This document shows positions 24,892 through 36,086 of a DNA stretch of 45,404 nt, piece by piece; the stretch's first letter is position 1, and every line of letters starts with the position of its first letter. The notes below the pieces were generated by a model that searched no databases, was not told the DNA's origin, and saw only the letters and a program-made list of their open reading frames with translations. A program made the position numbers and the translations under genes. This DNA is from Candidatus Anammoximicrobium sp. (lineage in GTDB: Bacteria; Planctomycetota; Planctomycetia; Pirellulales; Pirellulaceae): the NCBI GenBank assembly GCA_012515235.1, contig JAAYYU010000266.1, positions 1 through 45,404 of the forward strand, in the 5' to 3' direction.

Positions 24892-25623
24892 GGCCAAATT
24901 CCTCAACCTCAGCATCGTACTCACACCGGCATGGCATCGTTCGAGAAATCGCGATCCGATGTCATGTGCGCGGCACGGAACCAGCCGCCGGTCCTGCGAT
25001 CCATCCAACACCGACGGCGAGCGCCAAACGGGAAACTGTCACGCAAAGTCGCCCGCCATGATGGCACGGTTGCGCGAAATGGGGTCAGGCTTACAGAATT
25101 CATTTTTGGCCGAGCAAGGTCGTACCTTATGGCGGATACGAAGCTCGGCCAAAAATGAATTCTGTAAGCCTGACCCCCCGCACCGAAACCGTGACTTCAT
25201 GAACGACGGGGAAAGGTGCCGAAATCCCGTTTGGTGCTAGTGCCATTCCGCTCACTCATTCCTCGAACGATGCTGACCATTGTAACACAAACGACGGCGC
25301 GAACTCAGCTACGTGCCAAAAATTCCGACGCCGCAGCCAGAACTCGCCAACGTCCGGTTTCGGCAACCGGAGGCCATCGGTGAACAGCGGCCGCTTCGTC
25401 GCTGCGCGCCCAACGCGGGGCGGCGAATCGGCACCGGCGCGGGGACTGTCCTGGCCCGTCGGACAGGAAGTCGCCGGGGGCTTGCGGCCGCTGGATTTGG
25501 GAAGCCAAGCTGGTCCTGAACGTCCGGCGCCATAGACTTTAAGAGACAGTCTTTCTTTTGGTCGTTTCTGGAATCGTTTCTGGGGTCTTCTTCTCCGCAA
25601 GTGCGTTACCGTCGCCCTTTGCC
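24892..25623. other. Intergenic region with a palindromic element, no gene seen
   Basis: About 730 bp between the amidohydrolase (minus) and the hybrid kinase (plus). It holds the 97-bp inverted-repeat element at 25081-25177. The remainder (25180-25560) has no coding character. A short dyad AGACT...AGTCT lies near 25534-25552 just before the kinase gene. Confidence 0.5.
25081..25177. repeat. Palindromic REP/MITE-like element with perfect 35-bp arms
   Basis: The left arm 25081-25115 begins GGGGTCAGGCTTACAGAATT and the right arm 25143-25177 is its exact reverse complement. The 27-nt centre contains its own small dyad AAGGT-CGT-ACCTT. Outside the arms the symmetry stops at once. A GGGGTCAGG-beginning palindrome is typical of REP sequences mobilised by REP-associated tyrosine (Y1/IS200-like) transposases; no transposase gene is in this window, so it would be a non-autonomous copy. 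Confidence 0.8.
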
Positions 25624-28011
<2,388 letters not shown>

Positions 28012-28091
28012 CAACTGGGCATCTGGCACGGCCCTTAGCCTCCTCCCCGCCACGCCAAGCGTGCTGAACTCGGACGCGGCCGACCGGGCGG

Positions 28092-28697
28092 TCACGCGTA
28101 ACGCTGTTCCCACTGTGCCAGCCGGCTGGCGATCACGTCGTCGCCGGGGACGGCGCCCGTCTGCCGCAGGGCGCGGAGACCCAGTTCGAATTCGTCCAGC
28201 ATCGGTTGCGCCTTGGCCCGAGCCGTCGGCGTCATCCGGTCGACGAACACGGTGCCGTCCAGATGATCGTATTCATGCTGGATTACGCGGGCCAACATGC
28301 CGTCCAGGTTCATGCGGATTTCCTCGCCGCGCAGGTTGTACGCTTGGACGGTGATCTGTTTGGGCCGAGTGACGGGACCGTAGAGTTCTGGAAAGCTGAG
28401 GCAGCCCTCCTCAAATTCCTCGTTGCCCTTGGGCTTGCTGAGCACGGGGTTGATGAACACAAATTCCTCGCCCTCGTCGGGCTTGGCGCTCAGATTGACG
28501 ATGAACAGCCGCAGCGGCAGATCGACCTGATTCGCGGCCAGACCGATGCCGTTGTTTGCGTACATCAAGCGGAACATCTCGCGCACGATCTGCACCAACT
28601 CGGCGTCCACGCGCCGAACCGGTTTGGACTTGTGCCGCAACGTGGGATGCGGAAAGGACACGATTTGAATCGAGGAACCTTCCATCGGAGTGGTCAC
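28092..28697 (-). CDS. def: Peptide deformylase
   Basis: Removes the formyl group from the N-terminal Met of new proteins. All three family motifs are intact: GIGLAANQ (50-57), EGCLS (97-101, metal-binding Cys99) and HEYDH (141-145, two metal His and catalytic Glu). At 201 aa it is slightly longer than E. coli Def (169 aa), with a C-terminal extension. The GTG at 28697 has AGGAG 5 nt upstream and overlaps the pyrE stop as GTGA, so the two are translationally coupled. Confidence 0.97.
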   Translation of the reverse strand: MTTPMEGSSIQIVSFPHPTLRHKSKPVRRVDAELVQIVREMFRLMYANNGIGLAANQVDLPLRLFIVNLSAKPDEGEEFVFINPVLSKPKGNEEFEEGCLSFPELYGPVTRPKQITVQAYNLRGEEIRMNLDGMLARVIQHEYDHLDGTVFVDRMTPTARAKAQPMLDEFELGLRALRQTGAVPGDDVIASRLAQWEQRYA

Positions 28698-29260
28698 TTG
28701 TTCTCCTGGGTCTTCGGCGGCTCGATGCCAAAATCGCGGATTGTCAGCAGCGACCGCAGCGGGTAGCCCGCTTGGGCGAACGCTTCGGCGCCGCCTTCCA
28801 GACGATCGATGATCGCCACGACGCCCAGGACTTTCAAGCCGGCCGCGCGAGCCTTTTCGATCGCGGCCAACGAGCTGCCGCCGGTCGTCACGACGTCTTC
28901 GACGATCACCGCCGTGTCGCCGTCCTGCACCGGCCCTTCCACATCTCGGCCCTTGCCGTGCGTCTTGGCTTCCTTGCGGACAATGAAGCCCCGCAATGAC
29001 TTGCCCTGCCGATCCGCGACCGTAATGACCGCCGCAGTGATCGGGTCCGCGCCGATGGCCATGCCGCCGACGGTGTCGGGCAAGTCGTCGCCCAGCAAGT
29101 CCAGAATTCCCTCGGCGATCAGATTCGCGCCCCGCGAATCAAGCGTGACCTTCCGGCAATCCAAATAGTAGGAGGCCTTCTTGCCGGAGGCGAGTGTGAA
29201 GTCGCCAAATTCCAGGGCTTTTTCGCGGACCAGCGTCATCAAGGCCTGTTTGTCGTACAC
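28694..29260 (-). CDS. pyrE: Orotate phosphoribosyltransferase
   Basis: Makes OMP from orotate and PRPP in pyrimidine synthesis. The PRPP loop is VIVEDVVTTGGSS (118-130) and the catalytic lysine/arginine/histidine segment is RKEAKTHG (95-102). 188 aa is close to the family norm. The GTG at 29260 is supported by GGAGGAG about 7 nt upstream. First gene of a pyrE-def pair with a 4-bp overlap. Confidence 0.96.
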   Translation of the reverse strand: MYDKQALMTLVREKALEFGDFTLASGKKASYYLDCRKVTLDSRGANLIAEGILDLLGDDLPDTVGGMAIGADPITAAVITVADRQGKSLRGFIVRKEAKTHGKGRDVEGPVQDGDTAVIVEDVVTTGGSSLAAIEKARAAGLKVLGVVAIIDRLEGGAEAFAQAGYPLRSLLTIRDFGIEPPKTQENK

Positions 29261-29300
29261 GGAACGCTCCTCCGATTGTCTTGAACTCGCGGTCAGCCAA

Positions 29301-29330
29301 CGCCTGCGAGCGCCTGCAAACGCCTGCGGA
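29301..29330. repeat. Three tandem copies of a 10-bp unit CGCCTGCRRR
   Basis: CGCCTGCGAG, CGCCTGCAAA and CGCCTGCGGA lie head to tail about 40 bp upstream of the pyrE start. The period is close to one helical turn, so a protein-binding array is possible; chance slippage is equally possible. Confidence 0.5.
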
Positions 29331-29503
29331 AGGCATTTCTACCACGAGCCGGAAGAACGAGAAAGGGGGCCAGCATTCGATCCAGAACGCCGTTCGGGCG
29401 GATCGGGAGCAGAGAGAATCCCAGGAGCGGAAAAGGAACGCGGCTTGGACGCAAAGCCGCGATCCGAAAACGGACAAGATCGCCAGCTGTCCACCGCCCC
29501 GCC

Positions 29504-30808
29504 TTAACGAATCGTGACTTTCGAGCCCACCGAGAGAATCCCGTAGACGTCGGCCACATCGGCAGCGGACAGGCTCAGACAGCCCAGGCCGCCACTCGGC
29601 GGCAGCTTGTCAGGACTGCCGTGAATGCCGACATGGTTGCCGAGATCCAGATAGAGGGCACCGTAAGGATTGTCGGCCGATTTTGGCGGAATGCGGACTC
29701 CGTTCACCCCAACATACTCGCGGCCGGCTTCTTTCGCCAGCACTTGATATTCCGACGCCTGCGGCATCGGATCGTTGCCCACACTGACGGAAAACCGTCC
29801 GGCATAGTACTTGCCTAGGAAGAGCACCATCTCGCTGCGCTTCAAATCGATTTCCGCACGGAACGGCCCGCGAAGGACTTTTAGCGGAGTGCCGGGCTGC
29901 AAGGCATCCGGAGTGGCGATTCCGTTGATGTTTTGCAGCAAGCCAACCGGCAACTGGAACCGCTCCGCAATGTCGGCCAGCCGCTCGCCCGGCTTCACTG
30001 TGTAGGGACCTTCCAGCGTGTGCTCGTCCGAATAGATCACCTTGCCGGCCAAGGGATCCAGCAGGTCCAGCAGCCGCTGCCGTTCCTCGCCAGTCAGGTC
30101 CGGATCGTGAAAAAAAAAGGACAGCGTCAGCAACGCTTCGGACCATTGGCCTTTCTGCAGTTGCGCGACGGCCGAATTCCAGGCGTTGTCGAAAGCGCGA
30201 ATCGAACGGAATTCGGCGCGGTCCTGGGCCTCGGCTTTGGCGGCCTCCGCGTAGATCGATCTCTGGGGTTGGGCGTCGGTGCCCGCCGGCGCAGCGGGCG
30301 GATCGTCCTCGGAGACCGGTTCAGGAGTTCCCGCGGCAGCCTGATGGCGAGGCGTCACGAGAGGCTCGGCCGCGATGCTGGCGGAAGCCAGTTTCGTGCC
30401 GGCCTGCTCGGTTTCCAGAGGTGATCGGGAAACGCTTGGCGCCGCCGGTGCGGAAGCTCCGGGAGCGGGCGTAGCCGGGGGCACGGCAGCCGGATCGGGG
30501 GCCGTAATCCGCGTGATGGAGGCCTGCGGAACGCTCGCAGCGATCTGCGTGGGATCGGCCGGCAGCGACGCCGCCGGCGTTGACGGACTGGATTGAGCCG
30601 CCTGCTGGTCGAGCGGCATCGGTTGCAGCCCGTGCAACGGATTGGGCACGCCCATTTCGACTTGAGGCGGTGCTGCGGTGTCCTCATCCCAGGCTGCGGC
30701 CTGGGGAGGAGGTGCGAGTTCGGGCTTGTTCAGCACGACGTAGACGCCGTACAGCACCGCTAGCAGCAAGACTACCACAACGGCCGTTTTGATCGTTTCC
30801 ACAATCAT
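29504..30808 (-). CDS. Membrane-anchored L,D-transpeptidase (YkuD) with LysM-like domain, 434 aa
   Basis: An N-terminal membrane helix (KTAVVVVLLLAVLYGVYVVL) is followed by ~200 residues of Pro/Ala-rich linker, a helical segment (~225-275), a LysM-like peptidoglycan-binding stretch (GPYTVKPGERLADIAERF..., near 285-330) and a YkuD domain. The catalytic region is GIHGSPD...SGGLGCLSLS. His and Cys are present, but the usual Arg after the Cys is Ser. It would form or attach 3-3 peptide links in the cell wall. AGGAGG touches the ATG at 30808 directly, whereas the GTG at 30802 is at ideal spacing, so the true start may be two codons later. Confidence 0.85.
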   Translation of the reverse strand: MIVETIKTAVVVVLLLAVLYGVYVVLNKPELAPPPQAAAWDEDTAAPPQVEMGVPNPLHGLQPMPLDQQAAQSSPSTPAASLPADPTQIAASVPQASITRITAPDPAAVPPATPAPGASAPAAPSVSRSPLETEQAGTKLASASIAAEPLVTPRHQAAAGTPEPVSEDDPPAAPAGTDAQPQRSIYAEAAKAEAQDRAEFRSIRAFDNAWNSAVAQLQKGQWSEALLTLSFFFHDPDLTGEERQRLLDLLDPLAGKVIYSDEHTLEGPYTVKPGERLADIAERFQLPVGLLQNINGIATPDALQPGTPLKVLRGPFRAEIDLKRSEMVLFLGKYYAGRFSVSVGNDPMPQASEYQVLAKEAGREYVGVNGVRIPPKSADNPYGALYLDLGNHVGIHGSPDKLPPSGGLGCLSLSAADVADVYGILSVGSKVTIR

Positions 30809-31056
30809 CCTCCTCGACGGCAAGAACGCTTTCCGAAAGGTTCCGTGCGGGATAGTAGCCAAACGGGTAAAAAGGGGCCAGAGCAAAAAACGCCGCCCCA
30901 CCGCACCGCGGACCGTCTGTGCGAGAGGACGCGCCACCGCGGCTTGACGACGCGACCGGCGGCGGTCAAATAGAGCAAGTTCCTGTCGTCCGGCGCCGCA
31001 CAATGGCCGCCGTGCGTGTCCCACGCGTTCCCCCCCCAGAAAGGATATGTATCGAG

Positions 31057-31644
31057 ATGCCCCAAAAAAAGATCCTGATGATCGTCGGCGATTTCGTGGA
31101 AGACTACGAAGTCATGGTTCCCTTCCAAATTCTGCTCCTGGCCGGGCATGAGGTGCACGCGGCTTGTCCCGGCAAACGGGCCGGGGACAAGGTGGCGACG
31201 GCGATTCATGATTTTGAGGCCGAGCAGACTTATAGCGAAAAACGCGGCCACAACTTTTCGCTCAACGCCGCCTTCGACGACTTGGAGGAGAACGCCTACG
31301 ACGCCCTGGTCCTGCCCGGCGGCCGCGCCCCGGAGTACCTGCGATTAAACCCGCGGGTCCTGGACGTCGTCCGGCACTTTGCGTCCAACAACAAGCCGAT
31401 CGCCGCCATCTGCCACGGACCGCAGGTGCTCGCTGCAGCAGGCGTCCTGCAAGGCAAGGCGTGCAGCGCCTATCCGGCGGTCGCTCCCGAAGTGAACGCG
31501 TGCGGCGGAACCTACGTCCCGCCTAGCCCCGCGTTCGACAGCGCGCACGTCGATGGCAACCTGGTGACCGCCGCCGCCTGGCCCGCCCATCCGGCTTGGA
31601 TGCGAGCCTTTCTGGAGGTTCTGGGAACGCGGATTGTCACCTGA
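31057..31644 (+). CDS. DJ-1/PfpI family protein (class I glutamine amidotransferase-like), 195 aa
   Basis: Rossmann-type start (KKILMIVGDFVEDYEVMVP) with the conserved Glu (E18 in EDYE) and the nucleophile elbow AAICHGPQVL (C119, H120). Length fits the family. Members act as proteases, deglycases or stress chaperones; the exact activity cannot be read from sequence. The start is the ATG at 31057 with AAAGGA upstream. Divergent from the transpeptidase gene and convergent with the PuuD-like gene, with a strong hairpin between. Confidence 0.9.
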   Translation: MPQKKILMIVGDFVEDYEVMVPFQILLLAGHEVHAACPGKRAGDKVATAIHDFEAEQTYSEKRGHNFSLNAAFDDLEENAYDALVLPGGRAPEYLRLNPRVLDVVRHFASNNKPIAAICHGPQVLAAAGVLQGKACSAYPAVAPEVNACGGTYVPPSPAFDSAHVDGNLVTAAAWPAHPAWMRAFLEVLGTRIVT

Positions 31645-31777
31645 CGCCGTCGCAGGCGGCCTCCAATCGGTGTGCGCGAGGCCCACTCAGCGCTGCGCCG
31701 CTTCCTCCGCTGGACTTCGGCCACTCGCGCACGGCCGACTGTGACGCTCCGCCCCGCGCACGTGGGCTCGGACAGGG

Positions 31778-31817
31778 ACTCGTGCTCGGCCGTTTTGCGT
31801 CCCGGCCGAGCACGAGT
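31778..31817. terminator. 15-bp perfect hairpin between convergent genes
   Basis: ACTCGTGCTCGGCCG (31778-31792) pairs perfectly with 31803-31817 around a 10-nt loop. It lies between the DJ-1/PfpI gene (ends 31644) and the PuuD-like gene (ends 31867). No T-run follows on either strand; a bidirectional terminator is inferred from position. Confidence 0.65.
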
Positions 31818-31866
31818 ACAATCGCCACTGTGCGGAGCACGAAGCCACCGTCGCGCCTGGCAGACG

Positions 31867-32625
31867 CTACGCCACCAGCATCGGCATCTCGTGGAATTCG
31901 CGGCTGCGCAGGTTCACGCCGTCGATGAACTCCTCGAAGATGCGCACGTCCAGAGCCGAAGCGGAATCGGCTTCCGGATGGAACTGGGTGCCGAAGGCAA
32001 ACCAATCCGGCATCTCGCTTTCAATCGCTTCGACCACGCCGTCGGGGCAGCGGGCAGTCACGGCAAAGCCCTCGGCGACTTCGTCCACGGCCATGTGATG
32101 TATGCTGTTGACGCGGATTTCGCCTTCGCCGTACACCCGCTCCATCAACGATCCGGGCACCACGGTCAGACTGTGGCGATGCGCCGGGTCCTGCAAATCC
32201 TTGTGCGGGATCGCTTCCGCCAGATCTTCCGGCAAATGCAGAAACAGATTGCCGCCCTGCGAGATGTTCAGCAGTTGCATGCCGACCCCAATGCCAAAGA
32301 ACGGCATTCGCCGCTCGGCGATCAAACGCATCAGCCGGCGGTCAAACGTCTCGCGCCGCCGTTCCATCGAACGAACGGACGGATGCAGCATGAATCCGTC
32401 GCGGCGCGGATCGAGATCCTGGCCGCCGATCATTACGAACCCTTGCAGGCCGTCCAAAACTTGACTCAAGTCGTCCTCCGATTCCATCGGGGGGACGATC
32501 AGGGGGATGCCGCCTGCGGCCAGAATGCGATCGTAATAGCCGGCGGCGAGGAAGGAATAGGCGGGTGAGTCTTTCTTAGCGGCGCGGTAGTCGGCGTTCA
32601 GGCCGACGATGGGCTTTCGGTGCAT
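31867..32625 (-). CDS. PuuD/peptidase C26-like protein lacking the catalytic cysteine, 252 aa
   Basis: The fold of gamma-glutamyl-gamma-aminobutyrate hydrolase is clear: VGLNADYR start, GFVMIGGQDLDP, the elbow region FFGIGVGMQLLN, VNSIHHMAV and QFHPEAD. In active members the elbow reads GICRG. Here Cys and Arg are replaced (G113 and V114), while the His and Glu of the triad (QFHPE) remain. It should therefore not hydrolyse gamma-glutamyl bonds by the usual mechanism. It may bind a ligand or serve as a non-enzymatic subunit. ATG at 32625 has GGGAG 5 nt upstream; the gene is otherwise intact, which argues against simple decay. Confidence 0.85.
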   Translation of the reverse strand: MHRKPIVGLNADYRAAKKDSPAYSFLAAGYYDRILAAGGIPLIVPPMESEDDLSQVLDGLQGFVMIGGQDLDPRRDGFMLHPSVRSMERRRETFDRRLMRLIAERRMPFFGIGVGMQLLNISQGGNLFLHLPEDLAEAIPHKDLQDPAHRHSLTVVPGSLMERVYGEGEIRVNSIHHMAVDEVAEGFAVTARCPDGVVEAIESEMPDWFAFGTQFHPEADSASALDVRIFEEFIDGVNLRSREFHEMPMLVA

Positions 32626-33245
32626 CTGTACTCCCTTCAGATTGAAACACTCAAACCATCGGAAAGAACCCGGGCGCGAGACTTTTTTGCGGCAGGGAGT
32701 ACGCAAAGACGGAAGACCAGAGACGCGTGGCGTGTGCCTCGAATCAGCCGCGTCGTGCGGCTAGCGTAAGGGGGATGACGTTCGACAGATCACTCGCAGT
32801 TCGCAACAACTGCACGTGTGACCGTGACCATCCTTGCCCAGTCGTGCTCAGCGAGACCCTGCCCGTGCCAGTGGCCTCATGCCTCGGCGATTTCCCTTGA
32901 CAGCGATGTCCCTATCGATATCCTCGAGCGTCTCCTTATGGACCAGTCGCCTGGTCGCTTTGAAGGGTTGCAGCAGCGGCCGGAATCTTAGTGTCGTCGC
33001 CGTGGATAGCAATCGTGGACGGCTATTTTGGGCCTGTTTCTCGGCCTACCCCCTACATCCTGCGACAGCATCCTTGTGCTTGCATAGCTAGCTGCCGATG
33101 ACTTGCGATGTCGTCGCAACGCCGAGGCGATTGTCTCGGCTCGGCATCGAAGGGGACAACGGCCGGACGTTGATGCTCGCCGTGCCGCCCGACAAAGTCA
33201 AGATCTTGCGAGACGCCCCCCAAGTCCATCCAGAGATCTAACCGC
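32626..33245. other. Intergenic region with possible gene remnants
   Basis: About 620 bp. On the minus strand a frame ending at 32848 reads KATRRLVHKETLEDIDRDIA with coding-like composition but no start, and could be a fragment of a lost gene. A short plus-strand frame at 33098-33241 is listed separately. No promoter or RNA recognised. Confidence 0.35.
33098..33241 (+). CDS. Possible 47-aa protein or 3' gene remnant
   Basis: ATG to TAA frame reading MTCDVVATPRRLSRLGIEGD and then a coding-like tail with LMLAVPPDKVKILRD. There is no ribosome site and no family I recognise. The second half looks like real protein sequence, so this may be the end of a degraded gene and not an intact small one. 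Confidence 0.25.
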   Translation: MTCDVVATPRRLSRLGIEGDNGRTLMLAVPPDKVKILRDAPQVHPEI

Positions 33246-33890
33246 TTACGTATCGGTCTGAACCCACATCACGCGGACTGCTGCGACAATTCTCCTCACC
33301 GGTTCCAGCAGACCTTGGAAAAACTGATCCCGATCGCCATCCTTTTCGTCGGGCAGTGTCTCGAAGTAAGCAACGGCTTTCTCGAGCTGCTTCAGCAATC
33401 GCTGCGTCTGTGCCGGGAGATAGAACGTATACATCAACTCGATGTCCCCTCGTGACTTCCCGGAGTACCGGAAACCGCTGTTGCCAAATCTCTGCTCGGC
33501 CATCATCGGGGCGCCGTGTTGCGCAGCGATATCGGCGGCGTCCCAGTACAGGAACCCGTCATTCTCGCATTGAAAATCGACGCCAAGCTTCTCCCCAGGT
33601 TCATCCGACAAGTTGTAGAGAAGATTGTCCCAGATCGCGGCATCGCCCATTCTCAGATCAGCATACCAGTCGGGAGACGCAAGACGCTTTCGAATGCGCT
33701 CGGCCAGTGCCTCGCGATCGAACGGCCATTTTGATGGATCTGCAGCATCGGTTTCGCCGCCTTCGTCAAGCAAGCCTCCCAAGTCGTCGATGATCGAATC
33801 GGCGAGCACAAGGCTCTGCTCCTTCGTCGGAGCCGTCGTCAGCGTCCGAAATGCGTCGGCATCGAGTGAGTAAATGTAGTAACCAGGCAT
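33246..33890 (-). CDS. Uncharacterised protein, 214 aa
   Basis: ATG at 33890 with AGGGTG 5 nt upstream. Composition is that of a soluble acidic protein: no signal peptide, no membrane helix. It starts MPGYYIYSLDADAFRTL and has aromatic-rich middle segments (SPDWYADLRMGDAAIWDNLL, NDGFLYWDAADIA) and a helical C-terminus. The general pattern recalls small uncharacterised YfbM/DUF1877-like or DUF7691-like immunity-type proteins, but I do not recognise it with confidence. It stands alone, 5 bp after the short frame ending at 33241 on the other strand. Confidence 0.65.
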   Translation of the reverse strand: MPGYYIYSLDADAFRTLTTAPTKEQSLVLADSIIDDLGGLLDEGGETDAADPSKWPFDREALAERIRKRLASPDWYADLRMGDAAIWDNLLYNLSDEPGEKLGVDFQCENDGFLYWDAADIAAQHGAPMMAEQRFGNSGFRYSGKSRGDIELMYTFYLPAQTQRLLKQLEKAVAYFETLPDEKDGDRDQFFQGLLEPVRRIVAAVRVMWVQTDT

Positions 33891-34548
33891 GCTGTCACCC
33901 TAAGCTGCGGCCAGCCCGCTGTCAATAAACGGCCGCACCGAAGCGCCGTCGGGTTTTTCGGACGCCTGCCTACCGGCTCGAATGCGGTCGCGCCAATTCG
34001 CTCGCAGTGGATAATATTGTCAGGTTAAGACTAATTGCTCCCAGACTGCCCACCGACCACTGGCCGCCATGTGGTGGGTACCGACCAGGGGCACCCCTGG
34101 CAGGCCGGATCCTCGCGCGCCCCGCCGCAGTCTCGCCGACTGCCGTTGCGCGCTTGGGTGTAGTCGTTGCGCCCTCAGGTGATACTCACCCAAGCAAGAA
34201 ACGGGATGTGCCTTAATCGCACAGTCGCGCCCACCCAAGTAACAAACTGTGGTTCGCCGAGTCCCGGCTTCCCCAGAAGTCGATATGCTTATCTCGAATA
34301 GGCGATCTTCGATCAAGGGCACCGCCGACCTACTGGCCCCTGCGGCTCGGCGGTCTGACCGGCACGCAAGCAGGGACCGTTTTGGTGTGGGAATCCAGCA
34401 CCTGGGGCAGACTGTCGGCGCGTGTCGGTTCGACACACCGAGGCAGCTTCGAGTCGATCGGGTACGGTCGCGCGGTATGGTGGCCGCTGGGACCGCCGCC
34501 CCGTTATCCCGGTCGTTCAGTGCGAACACACGGACACGCCGCCGAGGA
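33891..34548. other. Intergenic region, no supported gene
   Basis: About 660 bp. Frames of 100-170 codons exist on both strands but have irregular composition, poor starts and no family resemblance. A short dyad CCAGGGG-CA-CCCCTGG lies around 34085-34100. It looks like decayed sequence at the border of the accessory island. Confidence 0.4.
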
Positions 34549-34818
34549 CTACTCTAAAGCATCCTCCGGCATAGGATCTCCGTAGAAGACCCTTGTAAGT
34601 ATCTCTCCGGGCACATCCTTAGCAGCTACGTTTTCCATCTTTGACTTCCAACGATCAAGTTGTCTCTCGATCTTCAGAAGCCCGTCAAGTTCAGGTGCGC
34701 GGCAGACGTGCTGCACGTCCATCACCATGCTTTGCAGTTCGGAACGTACTCGCTTGACGCGATTGCCAAATGCAATCCATTGGGCTGGCGTCCATGTTTT
34801 TTTGCTTCGGCTTGCCAT
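34549..34818 (-). CDS. Small uncharacterised helical protein, 89 aa
   Basis: ATG at 34818, weak GAGAG site upstream. Basic N-terminus (MASRSKKTWTPAQWIAFGNR) followed by heptad-like helices (LLKIERQLDRWKSKMENVAA). No family recognised. It follows the terminase fragment on the same strand by about 100 bp, so a phage-derived gene is plausible. Confidence 0.55.
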   Translation of the reverse strand: MASRSKKTWTPAQWIAFGNRVKRVRSELQSMVMDVQHVCRAPELDGLLKIERQLDRWKSKMENVAAKDVPGEILTRVFYGDPMPEDALE

Positions 34819-34921
34819 GGCATTTCTCTCGGAAAAAGTGGATAACCACCGGATGCAGGCCAGCGGCGTTTTCCCTCAGCGGCGTGGAACGTCCACACTC
34901 GCCGCCCTGTGATCCGTTCCC

Positions 34922-36076
34922 TCACCACCTCGACTTCATCCTCCCCTTCCTCACCCCCACCAAGTGCTCCGCCCTGCGCCACGCGTACGAGCCCAGCGGC
35001 GCGTTGCCCGGCGTCACGTTCATCACGTTCAGCGCCTCCCGGACCGTGCCGCCGGCGACGCGGCCGAAGTCCAACGCCGCGATCCAGCCCACGGCGTCGG
35101 CCACCACGCGGTCGGCGTGCGCCTTCTTCGCGCCGGTCGGGTCCTCCTTCTGGTTCTCCGCGTTGTGGAACGGCTCGCCGTCCGGGCCGATGCTGTACTG
35201 CCGCAGCTCCTCCAGCGCCGCCGCGTCCGGGTTCACGTACTGGCCCTCCATCAGCGCCTCGCGGTACGGGCCCAGCAGCTCCGAGCGCTTCTGCGTCCAG
35301 TAGCCCGGCTTGTTCGTCGCCCGCTTGGTCACCACGTCCGCATACTTGCGGTAGTAGAAGTCCCGGAAATCCGTCTCCAGGACCCGCTTCTGGAACTCCT
35401 GCCCCGGCCCGTTGGCTTCCCACGCCAGAAACGCCGGCCCCCCGCGGTCGTTCTTGAACCACCAGCAGGCCGCGATCGCCATCTCGGCAAACAAATACGG
35501 CAGCATGTTCGGCACCACGAACGACGCCACCTTGCGACGCGTGCGGCGGTTCAAGACGGTCAGCGCCGAGTTCGAGCCGCCGCTGCCGCCTAGCCCCATG
35601 CCGATGTCCGCCGAGACCACGTACAAGTCCGGCGGGGCGTACTTGCCCAGCTCCGGCTGGAACCACAACTGGAACCGGCCGTCCGGCATCGCCAGCCACC
35701 GCGGCTTGAAGTCGTCCGTCGTAAAGCTCAACTCGCCCCGGACCACCGGCGGCTTGGCCGTGTCCCGCAGCAGCCGATCGACCAGGCCGTCCGGGAAGTA
35801 CCGCGCCGTGTCCCCCGTGAAGGACATGTCCAGCTCCTGGGCGATCGACACGGGATTCGCGCCCGGCCGCAGACACTCGTTGTCGTACCACGGCGACCGG
35901 TAGTCCACCTTCGGCTCGCCCCGCATCCACCACGGCAGCGACTCCAGCGCGAACATGATCTTCCACATGATCGAATCCGGGTCCTTGGCGTTGTCCGCCG
36001 CGTCCTGGTCCTTGCTGACGATGTTCACCTTGAACATCGGCTGGAACAGCCGCTGGTACGGATAGTCCAACTCCAT
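34922..36076 (-). CDS. Phage terminase large subunit, C-terminal nuclease part (5'-truncated)
   Basis: The 384 residues contain the RNase-H-like nuclease of TerL: first Asp in VVSADIGMGLGG, Glu in LAWEANGPGQEFQKR, and the late Asp in HADRVVADA. Before it only the end of the ATPase domain remains (VNIVSKDQDAADNAK; VSIAQELDMSFTGDT). Walker A and B are missing, about 200 residues short of a complete terminase. The break coincides with a 14-bp tandem repeat just upstream, suggesting a deletion there. Complete TerL cuts and packages phage DNA; this product could retain only nuclease activity. Prophage remnant. Confidence 0.75.
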   Translation of the reverse strand: MELDYPYQRLFQPMFKVNIVSKDQDAADNAKDPDSIMWKIMFALESLPWWMRGEPKVDYRSPWYDNECLRPGANPVSIAQELDMSFTGDTARYFPDGLVDRLLRDTAKPPVVRGELSFTTDDFKPRWLAMPDGRFQLWFQPELGKYAPPDLYVVSADIGMGLGGSGGSNSALTVLNRRTRRKVASFVVPNMLPYLFAEMAIAACWWFKNDRGGPAFLAWEANGPGQEFQKRVLETDFRDFYYRKYADVVTKRATNKPGYWTQKRSELLGPYREALMEGQYVNPDAAALEELRQYSIGPDGEPFHNAENQKEDPTGAKKAHADRVVADAVGWIAALDFGRVAGGTVREALNVMNVTPGNAPLGSYAWRRAEHLVGVRKGRMKSRW

Positions 36077-36086
36077 CTTGCCCCCT

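Noticed and set aside
29301..29330. Candidate CRISPR-like array
   Set aside because: Units are 10 bp with no spacers; no cas gene in the window.
32834..33091. Possible 85-codon plus-strand gene
   Set aside because: Ser/Arg-rich, no ribosome site; the opposite strand has somewhat better coding character.
34020..34529. Possible 169-codon minus-strand gene
   Set aside because: No ribosome site, irregular composition and no family resemblance; the region looks non-coding.
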